A stretch of 64,000 bases of DNA from Cytobacillus dafuensis (GTDB taxonomy: Bacteria > Bacillota > Bacilli > Bacillales > Cytobacillaceae): assembly GCF_007995155.1 (NCBI RefSeq), contig NZ_CP042593.1, forward strand, positions 1,778,001-1,842,000, written 5' to 3'. The stretch's first letter is position 1. The number at the start of each line of letters is the position of its first letter. The notes under the pieces are model-generated. The model made no database searches, had not been told where the DNA came from, and worked only from the letters and a program-made list of their open reading frames with translations. Of the stretch, positions 1-8,921 are shown one piece after another. Position numbers and translations under genes: made by a program.

Positions 1-48
1 ATTTTCAAGCGTAATAATATGACAAAGCAACAACAAACTGCTTTATAA
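1..48 (+). CDS. 3' end of a protein gene cut by the window edge (partial)
   Basis: Frame 1 is open from the first base to a TAA at 46-48 and encodes about 15 residues ending KQQQTAL. A terminator follows four bases later, which is what is expected for a gene end. Too little remains to identify the product, and the reading could be chance. Confidence 0.35.
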   Translation: MFKRNNMTKQQQTAL

Positions 49-51
49 TGA

Positions 52-86
52 AAGGAAGCACCAGAAAAGGGTGCTTCCTTTTTCTG
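52..86 (+). terminator. Rho-independent terminator
   Basis: An 11-bp perfect stem (AAGGAAGCACC at 52-62 with GGTGCTTCCTT at 70-80) is followed by a T-rich run. It closes the transcription unit entering from the left edge. Confidence 0.85.
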
Positions 87-162
87 TTTTTTCATAACTA
101 GGATTTTAGATGAACTACTGAAGAGCTAATGGTAAAATAAAGAAAAAACTAGAGGGTTTTTT

Positions 163-978
163 ATGAATATATTTGAAGCAAATGTTGCAGGGAAACAAAT
201 GAATGGAAACTTATTATTACAAGATATTTCAATAAGTGTTAAACAAGGGGAAAGGATTGCCATTATCGGTCATAACGGGTCGGGAAAAAGCAGCCTTTTA
301 AAGCTCATTGGAGGAATCTTTGAGCAATCTAGTGGCGAAATAAAACGAGCGAACATTAAAACAGCCTATGTGCCAGAGCACTTCCCGGAAAATATCTGTT
401 TTAAAATGCAGGAATATTTATTATTAATGGGAAAAATGTCTGGAAGTCAAGGCGATGAGTTGTCGAAACAAATCACAGCCTATGCGAAAAGTTTTGAGAT
501 TGAAGAATTCTTACATACACCTTTAAAAAATTGCTCAAAAGGAACAAAGCAGAAAGCTGGTATTATTCAGGCTTTGCTTATGGACCCAGAATTATTATTA
601 CTGGACGAGCCGTTGACGGGATTAGATGAGCAGGCACAGCTGGAATTGCTAAATCAGTTAGAGTCAAAGAGGGGAAATAATACGATTATTTTTACAGTTC
701 ACGAATCCATGCTAATTGATCGGTTAGCGGACCGAGTGCTAATGATTAAGAATGGTAGAATTGTTGATGATAGTGTGATGACTAAAAAAGAAAAAATAAT
801 GGTTATAAAAGCGGTGATCTCTAATCAAATACAAGTCTCCGGACTACCTTGTATTAGTTTTGAATGGATTGAAGAGAACATTATTGAAATGATGGTTCTG
901 GCCGAGGAATCAAATAAATTACTAAAAAAGCTCCTAGAGCAAGATTTTCTCATTTTAGAGTTAAGAGAGAAGAGGTAG
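163..978 (+). CDS. ABC transporter ATP-binding protein
   Basis: A 271-residue ABC ATPase. Walker A is GHNGSGKS at residues 36-43, Walker B is LLLLDEP near residue 145, and an H-loop histidine (TVHES) follows. The signature is degenerate (CSKGTKQK instead of LSGGQ), which is common in ABC-2-type exporters. A GGG-rich ribosome binding site lies about 7 bases before the ATG. The stop is 2 bases from the GTG of the next gene, a membrane protein, so the two form one exporter of the CcmA/ABC-2 kind. The substrate cannot be inferred. The C-terminal 70 residues beyond the ATPase core are probably a regulatory or coupling extension. Confidence 0.85.
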   Translation: MNIFEANVAGKQMNGNLLLQDISISVKQGERIAIIGHNGSGKSSLLKLIGGIFEQSSGEIKRANIKTAYVPEHFPENICFKMQEYLLLMGKMSGSQGDELSKQITAYAKSFEIEEFLHTPLKNCSKGTKQKAGIIQALLMDPELLLLDEPLTGLDEQAQLELLNQLESKRGNNTIIFTVHESMLIDRLADRVLMIKNGRIVDDSVMTKKEKIMVIKAVISNQIQVSGLPCISFEWIEENIIEMMVLAEESNKLLKKLLEQDFLILELREKR

Positions 979-980
979 TA

Positions 981-1688
981 GTGTTGTCAACTTTTGTCCG
1001 TTACCAATTAATCAGCTTTATTCGTTCATTGAAATTTATTCCCCCCGTTATCGTTTATTTAACGTGGGTATTTATATTATATGCCTATAAGAACGTTCCG
1101 ATTTTAAGCAGCTATGGTGCATCATCAATTGCCCTTTACATGATAATGACTTGGATTGCCATGGCAATATTTACGATGGAAGAAGATAGTGAAAAGCATA
1201 TTCTTTTTACACATGTTGGGGGAAAGCAAAAATACCTTATAGGAAAATGGTTTGCAGTTCTAGCTTTCATGATTCCTCTCGCATTTTTTGCGATTTTTTA
1301 TCCTATTTTAGCCGGTAGTTTCAAAGGAAGTATGACGGTTAGCCTTTATGCAATGACTTTCTATAGTCATATTATATTCGGGATGTTTGGTATTTTAATA
1401 GGTACACTTTTTTCAGCCACAACCTTTGCGATGAAGAAATATTCGTGGCTCTCTGCTGTCTTTTTCTTAGTCGTATCCCTTGCTTCAAAATCATTGATTG
1501 AGGCGGTTTCATTATTGAAATGGGGCTTATGGGTTTTTCCACCGGTGTTTGAAGTGATTGACTATATGAGCGCAGGAGATCAGTTGATTGCTAATCAAGT
1601 GTTTTGGTTTGATACATTACATGTGCTCCTTTACTTAATTATAGGAATAATGATGGCCATTTTGCTTTTTTTGAAAAAGGAGCAGTAA
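981..1688 (+). CDS. ABC transporter permease (ABC-2-like)
   Basis: A 235-residue integral membrane protein with about six hydrophobic helices (for example residues 18-36, 50-65, 88-108, 120-142, 155-172, 210-230) and no soluble domain. It starts with GTG two bases after the ATPase stop, with AGAGAAGAGG as ribosome binding site inside the upstream gene, so translation is probably coupled. It is the membrane partner of the preceding ATPase. Sequence alone does not tell which compound is moved. Confidence 0.75.
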   Translation: MLSTFVRYQLISFIRSLKFIPPVIVYLTWVFILYAYKNVPILSSYGASSIALYMIMTWIAMAIFTMEEDSEKHILFTHVGGKQKYLIGKWFAVLAFMIPLAFFAIFYPILAGSFKGSMTVSLYAMTFYSHIIFGMFGILIGTLFSATTFAMKKYSWLSAVFFLVVSLASKSLIEAVSLLKWGLWVFPPVFEVIDYMSAGDQLIANQVFWFDTLHVLLYLIIGIMMAILLFLKKEQ

Positions 1689-1696
1689 AATAATTA

Positions 1697-1724
1697 TTGA
1701 CTTTTTCCGTTATTTACATATAAT
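1697..1724 (+). promoter_or_regulatory. Sigma-A promoter of the tRNA gene
   Basis: TTGACT (1697-1702) and TATAAT (1719-1724) are separated by 16 bases. Transcription would start about 14 bases before the mature tRNA 5' end, so the tRNA is its own unit. Confidence 0.75.
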
Positions 1725-1744
1725 TAAATATGTACTTAATATTG

Positions 1745-1816
1745 GATCTGATAGTTCAGCGGGAGAACACTACCTTGACAGGGTAGGGGTCGGGGGTTCA
1801 AATCCCTCTCAGATCA
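1745..1816 (+). tRNA. tRNA-Val (anticodon GAC)
   Basis: A complete cloverleaf of 72 nt. The 7-bp acceptor stem is perfect (GATCTGA with TCAGATC), the D stem is GTTC/GAAC, the anticodon stem is CTACC/GGTAG around loop TTGACAG (anticodon GAC, reading the valine codon GUC), and the T arm is GGGGG-TTCAAAT-CCCTC. The discriminator base is A, as expected for valine. The terminal CCA is not encoded and must be added after transcription. It stands alone between its own promoter and terminator. Confidence 0.92.
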
Positions 1817-1824
1817 TAAGTTTA

Positions 1825-1857
1825 GGGCACATTTCAAATATGAAATGTGCCCTTTTT
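1825..1857 (+). terminator. Terminator of the tRNA unit
   Basis: A 12-bp stem (GGGCACATTTCA at 1825-1836 with TGAAATGTGCCC at 1841-1852) is followed by TTTTT. Confidence 0.9.
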
Positions 1858-2039
1858 GTATGCTTGGATAATTTTAAAAAATGAGGGGAAGTTACAAAAT
1901 CCTAAGCTGGAAGTGAGAGCATGAAAATAGATAAAAATATAGATTTTAAAAATGTCAATACCTAGAAGAAAAAATAACGAAATAATTTGACAATTTAGTG
2001 AACTTAGTTAGATAATATATGTAAAGGAGGTTAAGTGAT

Positions 2040-2285
2040 ATGAAATCGAAAGCGAAATTATTAAATACAATAAAATATGTAGGTGGAATCGTACTGACAA
2101 TTGGAATCATTACATTCTTACTTGGTATTTTTGAAAGAGGTTCAAGTGTATTAACTCCAATTGGCATTGGAACAGTGATGGGAGCTATTTTCATCTTTTT
2201 AATGGGTGTGTTTTTTGTGGCGACGGAAGAGATGCTTGAGAAAATGGATAAAGGAATTGCCATTGCTCCAATGAAAATAAAATAG
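2040..2285 (+). CDS. Small membrane protein of unknown function
   Basis: An 81-residue protein with two hydrophobic segments (about residues 12-30 and 40-62) joined by a short ERGSS loop, then a charged, methionine-rich tail. A strong ribosome binding site (AAAGGAGG) lies about 10 bases before the ATG, and a terminator follows at 2284. These support a real gene. I do not recognise the family. It is monocistronic and converges on the qox operon. Confidence 0.65.
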   Translation: MKSKAKLLNTIKYVGGIVLTIGIITFLLGIFERGSSVLTPIGIGTVMGAIFIFLMGVFFVATEEMLEKMDKGIAIAPMKIK

Positions 2286-2310
2286 GAGCGCCATGTTGGA
2301 CGCTCCTTTT
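2284..2310. terminator. Terminator between convergent genes
   Basis: AGGAGCG (2284-2290) pairs with CGCTCCT (2301-2307), followed by TTTT on the plus strand. It lies between the small membrane protein and the end of qoxD. Confidence 0.7.
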
Positions 2311-2321
2311 AAGACATCTTT

Positions 2322-2606
2322 TTAAATATAACCCCAAATCATAGTAAGCAGTGTACCAAAAACGGTAGCTAGTGCTATGAAAATGGCGTAATATAGGTTC
2401 GTGTAGATTGACCCTCTATCTCCAGTTTCCCCAGCGTGCATAAATACAACTAGTTGTAGAGCCGCTTGTATAAATGCTGTAATTAGAAGAACCGTCATGC
2501 CTGTTGTGAATGGCATGTCTAAGAAGTAAACCATAAGAGCTACTGCTGTAAGGATTAGTGAAAATACAAAACCCATAACTTGTTTAAACGGGAATAATTC
2601 ACTCAT
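2322..2606 (-). CDS. qoxD: Cytochrome aa3 quinol oxidase subunit IV
   Basis: A 94-residue protein with three transmembrane helices, matching the small subunit IV (cytochrome o ubiquinol oxidase CyoD/QoxD type). I place the start at the ATG at 2606 (MSELFPFKQ): an upstream in-frame extension would overlap qoxC out of frame and reads as nonsense. The start is 2 bases from the qoxC stop. It stabilises the terminal oxidase in the cytoplasmic membrane and is the last gene of qoxABCD. Confidence 0.85.
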   Translation of the reverse strand: MSELFPFKQVMGFVFSLILTAVALMVYFLDMPFTTGMTVLLITAFIQAALQLVVFMHAGETGDRGSIYTNLYYAIFIALATVFGTLLTMIWGYI

Positions 2607-2608
2607 GT

Positions 2609-3205
2609 TTACATCAGTCCTTTCATGTAGATGAAGCTGAAAATGAAGATCCAAACAACGTCTAGGAAATGCCAATAAAGTGAGAAAATGAAAGATTTAT
2701 TGGCAGTTTCAGGAGTCAATCCACGCTTTCTAACTTGAAGGACGATGGATAATCCCCAAAATAAACCAAATGTAACGTGCGCTCCATGAGTCCCTAATGT
2801 TGTTAATAGGATCGCTGTAAATGCACTAGTTTGTAGTCCTGCACCTACGTGATAAAAGTGATTAAACTCGAAAATCTCGACGCTTAAGAATCCTAGACCA
2901 AGAAGAAGGGTAATCCCAAAAAACGCCAGCATGGCCTTCTTTTTACCGAGACGCATAGCATGGATTGCTAATCCAATCGTAAAACTACTAGTTAAAAGTA
3001 CAAATGTTTCAATCAGTACTGGCGCTATTTCAAAAATATCTGCTCCAGAAGGACCGCTACCTGTACGATTGACTAATGTGAAATATGCGGCGAAAAGGGT
3101 ACCAAAAAGCATAATTTCGGCACCAAGAAAAATCCAGAATCCTAAAATATTTATTTGGTTTTGCCCTGTACTATACTCAAGAGGCAGCGAGTTATCTATT
3201 TTCAT
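2609..3205 (-). CDS. qoxC: Cytochrome aa3 quinol oxidase subunit III
   Basis: A 198-residue integral membrane protein with five predicted helices. It shows family features of heme-copper oxidase subunit III, including FWIFLGAEIMLFG near the start, LGTHGAHVTFG around residue 140, and the C-terminal YWHFLDVVWIFIF. Subunit III carries no metal. It starts 3 bases after qoxB ends, and its stop nearly touches qoxD, so the operon is compact. Confidence 0.93.
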   Translation of the reverse strand: MKIDNSLPLEYSTGQNQINILGFWIFLGAEIMLFGTLFAAYFTLVNRTGSGPSGADIFEIAPVLIETFVLLTSSFTIGLAIHAMRLGKKKAMLAFFGITLLLGLGFLSVEIFEFNHFYHVGAGLQTSAFTAILLTTLGTHGAHVTFGLFWGLSIVLQVRKRGLTPETANKSFIFSLYWHFLDVVWIFIFSFIYMKGLM

Positions 3206-3208
3206 TAA

Positions 3209-5149
3209 TTAAGCACCTCGCGATGTTTCAGTTTTTTTAATTTCATTGACAGAGATGTAACGACCGTGATCTTTCTCAAAGGAACGAAGAGCCATACAAG
3301 CAAAAATCCCAATTGTTGATATGATGACAGGAATCCACATTCCGAATACAAATGAGAATCCCCATGCAAAGAATATACATCCCATAATGAAAGGAACACC
3401 GGTGTTATTTGGCATATGAATTTTTTCATATTCACCTGTGAATAGTTTATGACCATTTTTCTTAGCATCCCAAAATGTTTCAGATGAATTAACTTGAGGC
3501 GTAATAGCAAAGTTATATTCTGGTACTGGACTATGTGTAGCCCACTCAAGAGAACGTGCATCCCACGGATCTGAACCAATATCTCTTGAAGCGTAACGAG
3601 TGCTGTAGTAAACATTGTACACGATTAAACAGAAACCTATAGCAAGTCCAAGTGCTCCAATGAACGAAAGCATATTCAAAAATCCAAATCCAGTTGATTC
3701 AGAGTAAGTGTACATACGACGTGCTTGACCATCTAAACCAGTGAAAAACATTGGCATGAATGCTAAAAGAGTGCTCATGGAGATAACCCATGCCCCTGCT
3801 TTACCAATTTTCTCATTCAACATGTAACCAAACATTTTTGGCCAGTAGTAATGGAGACCAGCAAGCATAGCGAACACGACACCAGGAATAATAACCATGT
3901 GGAAGTGAGCGACTAAAAACATCGTATTATGGTATTGGTAGTCGGCAGCTGACATTCCAAGCATTACCCCAGTAACCCCACCGATTGTGAAAATCGGAAT
4001 GAACAATAATGAATAAAGCATTGGAGTGGTAATAACGATTTTACCTTTATAAAGTGTAAATAACCAGTTGAATATTTTAACTCCCGTTGGAACAGCAATC
4101 GCCATTGTAGTAATAGAGAAAATACTATTCGTTAGAGCCCCTTGACCCATTGTAAAGAAATGGTGTGTCCAAACTAAGAATGATAATAGAGAGATTATAA
4201 CCATTGAGCCGACCATTGATTTATAACCATATAGATTACGGCGTGAAAAGGTTGAGATAATCTCACTATAAATACCAAATGCCGGCAGAATTAAGATGTA
4301 CACTTCAGGATGTCCCCAAACCCAGAAGAAGTTCGCCCAAAGCATATCCATACCGCCATTTCCTGTAGTAAAGAAGTTTGTAGCAAATAAACGATCCATC
4401 GTGCCCATAAGAAGTGCTACAGTTAATACAGGGAAAGCAAAAACGATAATAGCGTTCGTAACTAAAGCAGACCATGTGAACATTGGCATTTTCATTAGTG
4501 TCATGCCTGGTGCTCTCATTTTTAAAATAGTAGTTATAAAGTTAATCCCTGTCATTAATGTACCCAGACCAGAAATCTGAAGAGCAATCATATAATAGTT
4601 TGTTCCTACAGATTCACTAAATTCATTTCCTGCAAGTGGAAAATAAGAAGTCCAACCTGCATCTGGAGAACCACCAATGACGAAAGAGATATTCAACAAC
4701 ATCGCTCCAGTGAAGAATAACCAGAAGCTAATTGCATTTAATCGCGGGAACGCTACATCACGAGCTCCAATTTGTAATGGAACTACGAAGTTCATGAAGG
4801 CCATAATGAATGGCATGGCCATAAAGATAATCATAACGACTCCATGGGTAGTGAATATTTCATTATAGTGCTGAGCATCTAACAGCGTGTTTTCAGGCAC
4901 TGCTAGTTGAGCACGCATCATAATTGCATCTACTCCACCGCGGAATAGCATTAATAATGCAGATATTAAATACATAATACCAATACGTTTATGGTCAACT
5001 GTTGTTAACCATTCACGCCATAAATAGCCCCATTTTTTAAAATAGGTCAAGCCAGCGATAATTGCGATAACTGTAAGTCCAATGGCAACCATCGATGCAT
5101 AAATAGCAGGACTTGTATGTGGTACGGCAAATCGATCAAAGTAATCCAT
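3209..5149 (-). CDS. qoxB: Cytochrome aa3 quinol oxidase subunit I
   Basis: The catalytic heme-copper oxidase subunit, 646 residues, the usual length for QoxB. Visible ligands are His102 (low-spin heme, TTHGVV), His280 with Tyr284 (CuB and cross-linked tyrosine, WGHPEVY), His329-His330 (CuB, THHFF), and His415 and His417 (AHFH, high-spin and low-spin heme). It reduces O2 to water with menaquinol electrons and pumps protons across the cytoplasmic membrane. It follows qoxA after a 68-base gap that holds a good ribosome binding site (AAAGGAG). Confidence 0.96.
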   Translation of the reverse strand: MDYFDRFAVPHTSPAIYASMVAIGLTVIAIIAGLTYFKKWGYLWREWLTTVDHKRIGIMYLISALLMLFRGGVDAIMMRAQLAVPENTLLDAQHYNEIFTTHGVVMIIFMAMPFIMAFMNFVVPLQIGARDVAFPRLNAISFWLFFTGAMLLNISFVIGGSPDAGWTSYFPLAGNEFSESVGTNYYMIALQISGLGTLMTGINFITTILKMRAPGMTLMKMPMFTWSALVTNAIIVFAFPVLTVALLMGTMDRLFATNFFTTGNGGMDMLWANFFWVWGHPEVYILILPAFGIYSEIISTFSRRNLYGYKSMVGSMVIISLLSFLVWTHHFFTMGQGALTNSIFSITTMAIAVPTGVKIFNWLFTLYKGKIVITTPMLYSLLFIPIFTIGGVTGVMLGMSAADYQYHNTMFLVAHFHMVIIPGVVFAMLAGLHYYWPKMFGYMLNEKIGKAGAWVISMSTLLAFMPMFFTGLDGQARRMYTYSESTGFGFLNMLSFIGALGLAIGFCLIVYNVYYSTRYASRDIGSDPWDARSLEWATHSPVPEYNFAITPQVNSSETFWDAKKNGHKLFTGEYEKIHMPNNTGVPFIMGCIFFAWGFSFVFGMWIPVIISTIGIFACMALRSFEKDHGRYISVNEIKKTETSRGA

Positions 5150-5217
5150 ACATTTGTGACTCCTTTCAGGAATTCTTGATATATAAAACTAGCTTTTTGT
5201 TTTAACGTAAGATAAAC

Positions 5218-6129
5218 CTAATGATGTTGGTGATTAGAATGTTCTTCATGTGAATCATCTGCAGATTTTTCTGAATTAGATGATCCGTGATTATGTCCAC
5301 CATTTTCACCTTCTGGAGGAGGCATGAATTCTAAGTGAGTTCCAGTGTATGTGGACTGCCCAACATGACCTGGTTTTAATAATTCATCGAATTTCTCTTC
5401 AGTAAGAGGTTCCGCTGTTTTCTTCACTTCATCTACCCAATCATCAAATTCACTTTCAGGCATCGCTTTGACATTGAAGGTATTTTCAGCAAATCCTTTT
5501 CCACTAAAGTTGGCATTTCGTCCCATATATTCACCTGGAACATCAGCTGCTAAATGTAATGTATTGACCATGTCAGACATTGCGTATTTTTGTCCACCAA
5601 GCTGAGGAATCCAGAAGCTCGTGATTGGGCCGTATGAATAGAGTTTAAATTCAAGTGCTCGATCTGTAGGAATATACAAGTAATTAACTGTTTCGATATT
5701 CTCTTCAGGGTAACTAAAATGCCACTTCCAATTAGATGTTGAAGCATATACAATTAATGGCTCTTTATCTTCATACCCTTTCGGTGCTGACTCAACGATA
5801 TTGTTACTTTGAACGGAAACAAAGGAAAGGTAAGCGACTATTAAAACGGGAATCCCCACACAAATGACTTCAATCCATATATTTCCTTCAATGTGAGGTG
5901 GTTCATAATCATCTCTTTGCTTTGAAGCACGATATTTTACTAGCATAATAATTAAAATAGCGAAGACAGCTAGGACAATTATCGACATAATTCCAATCGA
6001 TAACATGATGTCACTTGCTTGCCTTTCAGCTTGGGGCCCTTTAGGATCCAAAACCAATAGCGGTTCGCATCCTGTTAACATAGTGACAATAGTGAAAACT
6101 ATTGATAAAAAAGACCATTTTTTTCTCAT
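5218..6129 (-). CDS. qoxA: Cytochrome aa3 quinol oxidase subunit II (lipoprotein)
   Basis: A 303-residue subunit II. A lipoprotein signal peptide ends in LTGC (Cys21), followed by the QoxA-typical LDPKGPQA. Two transmembrane helices (about 42-66 and 86-106) precede a cupredoxin domain. I see no CuA ligand set, which fits a quinol rather than a cytochrome c oxidase. The last about 30 residues are rich in His, Ser and Asp/Glu and end HSNHQHH, an extracytoplasmic tail that might bind metal. First gene of the operon. A palindrome and promoter-like boxes lie upstream. Confidence 0.93.
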   Translation of the reverse strand: MRKKWSFLSIVFTIVTMLTGCEPLLVLDPKGPQAERQASDIMLSIGIMSIIVLAVFAILIIMLVKYRASKQRDDYEPPHIEGNIWIEVICVGIPVLIVAYLSFVSVQSNNIVESAPKGYEDKEPLIVYASTSNWKWHFSYPEENIETVNYLYIPTDRALEFKLYSYGPITSFWIPQLGGQKYAMSDMVNTLHLAADVPGEYMGRNANFSGKGFAENTFNVKAMPESEFDDWVDEVKKTAEPLTEEKFDELLKPGHVGQSTYTGTHLEFMPPPEGENGGHNHGSSNSEKSADDSHEEHSNHQHH

Positions 6130-6212
6130 GGAATAACCCCTTCCATATTTTATTTTGTAGTTTCATAGCGAAATAATGATTTAGCATGTTTCATGATTCA
6201 CAGTCGATTTAT

Positions 6213-6241
6213 ATATTAGTCGCTCTAATTCTGAAAGGCAA
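6213..6241 (-). promoter_or_regulatory. Likely qoxABCD promoter
   Basis: On the minus strand TTGCCT (6241-6236) and TAATAT (6218-6213) are separated by 17 bases. Each matches the sigma-A consensus at four of six positions. The predicted start lies about 75 bases before qoxA. Confidence 0.45.
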
Positions 6242-6246
6242 GGAAA

Positions 6247-6262
6247 TGTGATTGGTGTCACA
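6247..6262. promoter_or_regulatory. Fnr/CRP- or Rex-type palindrome upstream of qox
   Basis: TGTGA-TTGGTG-TCACA is a perfect 5-6-5 palindrome. That matches the Fnr/CRP-type consensus and is also close to the Rex consensus (TTGTGA...TCACAA). It lies just upstream of the proposed -35 box. Both regulators respond to oxygen or redox state, so either would make sense for an aerobic oxidase operon. Which one binds cannot be decided here. Confidence 0.6.
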
Positions 6263-6572
6263 AAATGTTCAAAAATACGCTTGTAAATATTGGTACATCA
6301 GCCTTTTCTTTTAAAATAAAGAATCGTTTAACAAGTCACTTTTACAAAAGTGGTTGGTTAAATTTCTGACAAAATGGATGGTATTTAATTGTGAGACATA
6401 TCGTATACTATTATTATTTAGAAAAAATAGTATCCTAAAAGATTAATAGTTTACCCAACAAAAAAAATTCTTTGAAGATTAAAAATATCTCAATTGATTT
6501 TACTTTTTTATTGATATTTTTTTATCCTAGTATAATTTTAGTTAGAATCTAAAATGTCTTAAGAGGTGTAAC

Positions 6573-6767
6573 ATGAAGATTATGTTTGCTTTGGTTTTCT
6601 GTATCTTATTCATATCAATTGTCTTAACTCTATTAGTCACTCGTAATGGCGACGAAAATTATAGCAGCTCAACAAGAAGAAATAATATTAATTTATCTTT
6701 AATTTATGGTGTAATTATCATCCTTGCAATAATTGCTCTTGGAGTATATATTACTTTTTTTGCTTAA
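6573..6767 (+). CDS. Small two-helix membrane protein, unknown
   Basis: A 64-residue protein with two hydrophobic helices (about 3-22 and 43-63) separated by a polar loop containing SSSTRRNN. AGAGGTG lies about 8 bases before the ATG. No family is recognised. It is monocistronic and divergent from qoxA, with which it shares the intergenic region. Confidence 0.6.
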   Translation: MKIMFALVFCILFISIVLTLLVTRNGDENYSSSTRRNNINLSLIYGVIIILAIIALGVYITFFA

Positions 6768-6911
6768 CACCGATACTGTCATTTAACCTAGAGAAGTAAT
6801 AGTGCAATAGGTAATATTGGAAAAATGAACTTTCCTAAGTTTGAATAAATAAAGAAATATGAATACAATAATTAGTATTAGGGCTAAACAAAGTAGTGAG
6901 GAATGTAGTAA

Positions 6912-8369
6912 ATGGACTGGAAACCAGATCGAAAAGCGAAAAAAGCTATATATAAACAGCTTGCAGAATATATCGAAAATGGCATAGCAGATGGTACTTT
7001 TCCACCTGATAAACCATTACCTTCTGAAAGATACTTAGCTAAAGAGCTTAACATCAATAGAAGCACAGTTGTTGCCGCGTATGACGAGTTGGAATCCAAT
7101 GGGCTCGTACAAAGAACTAGAGGAAGCGGTACGACCATTAGCAAAGATATATGGGGAATTACGAGGAAACGTATACCGAGCTGGAACAGGTATATTAAGG
7201 CTGGATCCTTTTTGCCCAATTTACCTGTTACACAAAAAATTCGCAAAGAAATGGTAGAGCATAAACTGATTGATTTAGCAAGCGGGGAATTATCGGAGGA
7301 TCTTTTTCCATTGGATTCCTTAAGAAAGATTACTTCTACTAGGTCTTTTATTGGAAGCTTAGGATATGACCATCCACAAGGAAATGTAGTATTAAGAGAG
7401 ACCATTACAAAACACGTTAAACAATTTCGAAGAATTGATACAAATCCTTCATCAATACTTATTACATCGGGAGCCCAACAAGCCTTACATTTAGTCGTTC
7501 AATGTCTGTTAAAACCGGGAGATGCAATTGCTATTGAAGAGCCATCCTACCATTATAATCTCCCTATATTTAAATCGGCAGGGCTCAAAATATATTATTT
7601 ACCAGTAGATAAAGATGGAATAAACCCTAATGATTTGGTGTCATTACATAAAAAACATCGAATTCGGATGATATTTTTAAATCCGATTTTTCAAAATCCA
7701 ACAGGAGCTTTACTTCACAAAAATCGGCGGAAAACAGTTTTGGAAATATCTTCTGAATATGGGATTCCTGTTGTTGAAGATGATCCATATAGTTTAACGT
7801 CCTTTTCAGGAGAAGAGATCTCAACTCTAAAATCAATGGATCTCAACGGAAATGTTTTATATATTAGCTCTTTATCGAAAATCGTTGCTTCAGGGCTGCG
7901 AATTGGTTGGATAATTGGACCAAGACCAGTTATTGAAAGATTATCCGATGCGAAACAGCAAATAGATTTCGGGCATGCTAGCTTTACTCAATGGATTTCT
8001 AATGATTTTTTGGAATCGGAAGAATTTCATTTTCATATCAAGAAATTAGTCAAACAGTTAGAGAAGCGAAGGGATCAAATTGTCAAGAGCCTTAGATTTT
8101 ATTTAAAGGATCAAGTTGACTTTTATATACCGCAGGGTGGAATCCATATTTGGTGCAAGTTGAATAAAGATTTTAATGAAGTACAATTGCTGGAAGAGTC
8201 AATCAAAAGAGGGGTTATCTATGTACCCGGAACTACAATGGGATCCAAAAAGGGATTCGTCCGCTTTACCTTTGCAAGGGAAAATGAAGAATCTATAAAT
8301 GAAGGAATAAAGAGGTTTACCGAAGCACTTAATGCAGTAAATAATAATTATTTAATCGGAGGATCATGA
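6912..8369 (+). CDS. MocR/PdxR-type transcriptional regulator with aminotransferase domain
   Basis: A 485-residue fusion. Residues 5-77 form a GntR-type winged helix (LPSERYLAKELNINRSTVVAAYDEL). Residues 115-480 are a fold-type I aminotransferase domain. The PLP lysine is Lys323 (SLSKIVASG), Asp290 (VEDDPY) should contact the pyridine nitrogen, and Arg330 lies in the phosphate-binding stretch. Such proteins bind PLP or its amino acid adducts and control nearby metabolic genes rather than catalyse transamination. No obvious pdx or gab target is adjacent, so the effector and target stay open. A terminator overlaps the stop codon. Confidence 0.88.
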   Translation: MDWKPDRKAKKAIYKQLAEYIENGIADGTFPPDKPLPSERYLAKELNINRSTVVAAYDELESNGLVQRTRGSGTTISKDIWGITRKRIPSWNRYIKAGSFLPNLPVTQKIRKEMVEHKLIDLASGELSEDLFPLDSLRKITSTRSFIGSLGYDHPQGNVVLRETITKHVKQFRRIDTNPSSILITSGAQQALHLVVQCLLKPGDAIAIEEPSYHYNLPIFKSAGLKIYYLPVDKDGINPNDLVSLHKKHRIRMIFLNPIFQNPTGALLHKNRRKTVLEISSEYGIPVVEDDPYSLTSFSGEEISTLKSMDLNGNVLYISSLSKIVASGLRIGWIIGPRPVIERLSDAKQQIDFGHASFTQWISNDFLESEEFHFHIKKLVKQLEKRRDQIVKSLRFYLKDQVDFYIPQGGIHIWCKLNKDFNEVQLLEESIKRGVIYVPGTTMGSKKGFVRFTFARENEESINEGIKRFTEALNAVNNNYLIGGS

Positions 8370-8389
8370 AAATTTCATGATCCTTTTTT
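8361..8389 (+). terminator. Terminator overlapping the stop of the MocR-type gene
   Basis: GGATCATGAAA (8361-8371) pairs with TTTCATGATCC (8373-8383), followed by TTTTTT. The stop codon lies inside the stem. Confidence 0.88.
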
Positions 8390-8396
8390 ATATTTT

Positions 8397-8644
8397 AGCT
8401 TTGTTAAAGCTCAGTGTTGATAATGCTATTTTTGTTGTTGATTCTTGCTGCAGGCGCGAGTTCCTCGAAAATGCTAACGCATTTCCTTCGTGCGGTGATC
8501 ATTCTAGGAAGCTTATTCAATGTCCTGCGGGAGAAGCGAGTCAAAGGGTGACCCAGCAGTAGAGATAGCTACGAGCAGGCTTCCGGACCGCCCGCGATCG
8601 CTAAGTGACTGCAGCGGAAATCAACAGGGAAGTTTAACATAGCC
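8397..8644. repeat. Dispersed hairpin repeat family A, copy 1
   Basis: About 248 bases bounded by complementary ends (AGCTTTGTTAA / TTAACATAGCC). Inside is a second complementary pair (GTTGATTCTTGCTGCAG / CTGCAGCGGAAATCAAC). A diverged copy in the same orientation lies at 35874-36251. An ORF of 61 codons inside it is not a gene. The arrangement fits the long imperfect-palindrome elements scattered in Bacillus chromosomes. Their function is unknown. Confidence 0.8.
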
Positions 8645-8859
8645 TATATTTTAAAAGTGTTATGGTTTATCCTCCTGGGATTCCGATCTTTATCCCTGGT
8701 GTAATAATTTCGTAATGTATACAAGAACAAATATTGAAGCCGGTCTTCCAGTTCAAGGTGCATGAGATACTGAATTAAAAACAATTCGCGTGATAAAAGA
8801 ACATTAAATTAATATAATATTAAAATAATGATTTTCTGTGACTTTTTCCTTATAGAATG

Positions 8860-8888
8860 TTGACAGATTATATCGATTATTGTAGACT
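8860..8888 (+). promoter_or_regulatory. Sigma-A promoter of the lysine riboswitch transcript
   Basis: TTGACA (8860-8865) and TAGACT (8883-8888) have a 17-base spacer. Transcription would begin about 8895, some 30 bases before the aptamer. Confidence 0.7.
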
Positions 8889-8921
8889 ACATGTAACAAT
8901 TTAATAAGACCTCACTTTTTA

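Larger units (their letters stand above)
6130..6572. other. Intergenic region between divergent qoxA and a small membrane protein gene
   Basis: 443 bases with no convincing ORF. It holds the qoxA promoter and the TGTGA-N6-TCACA palindrome (separate entries). The rest is AT-rich, and I see no further clear signal apart from the ribosome binding site of the gene at 6573. Confidence 0.6.

Noticed and set aside
3205-3615. 136-codon minus-strand ORF overlapping qoxB
   Set aside because: Same strand as qoxB but in another frame and without family features; the conserved qoxB frame explains the stretch.
8377-8562. 61-codon ORF on the plus strand
   Set aside because: It lies entirely within repeat family A copy 1; the matching region of copy 2 does not keep the frame.
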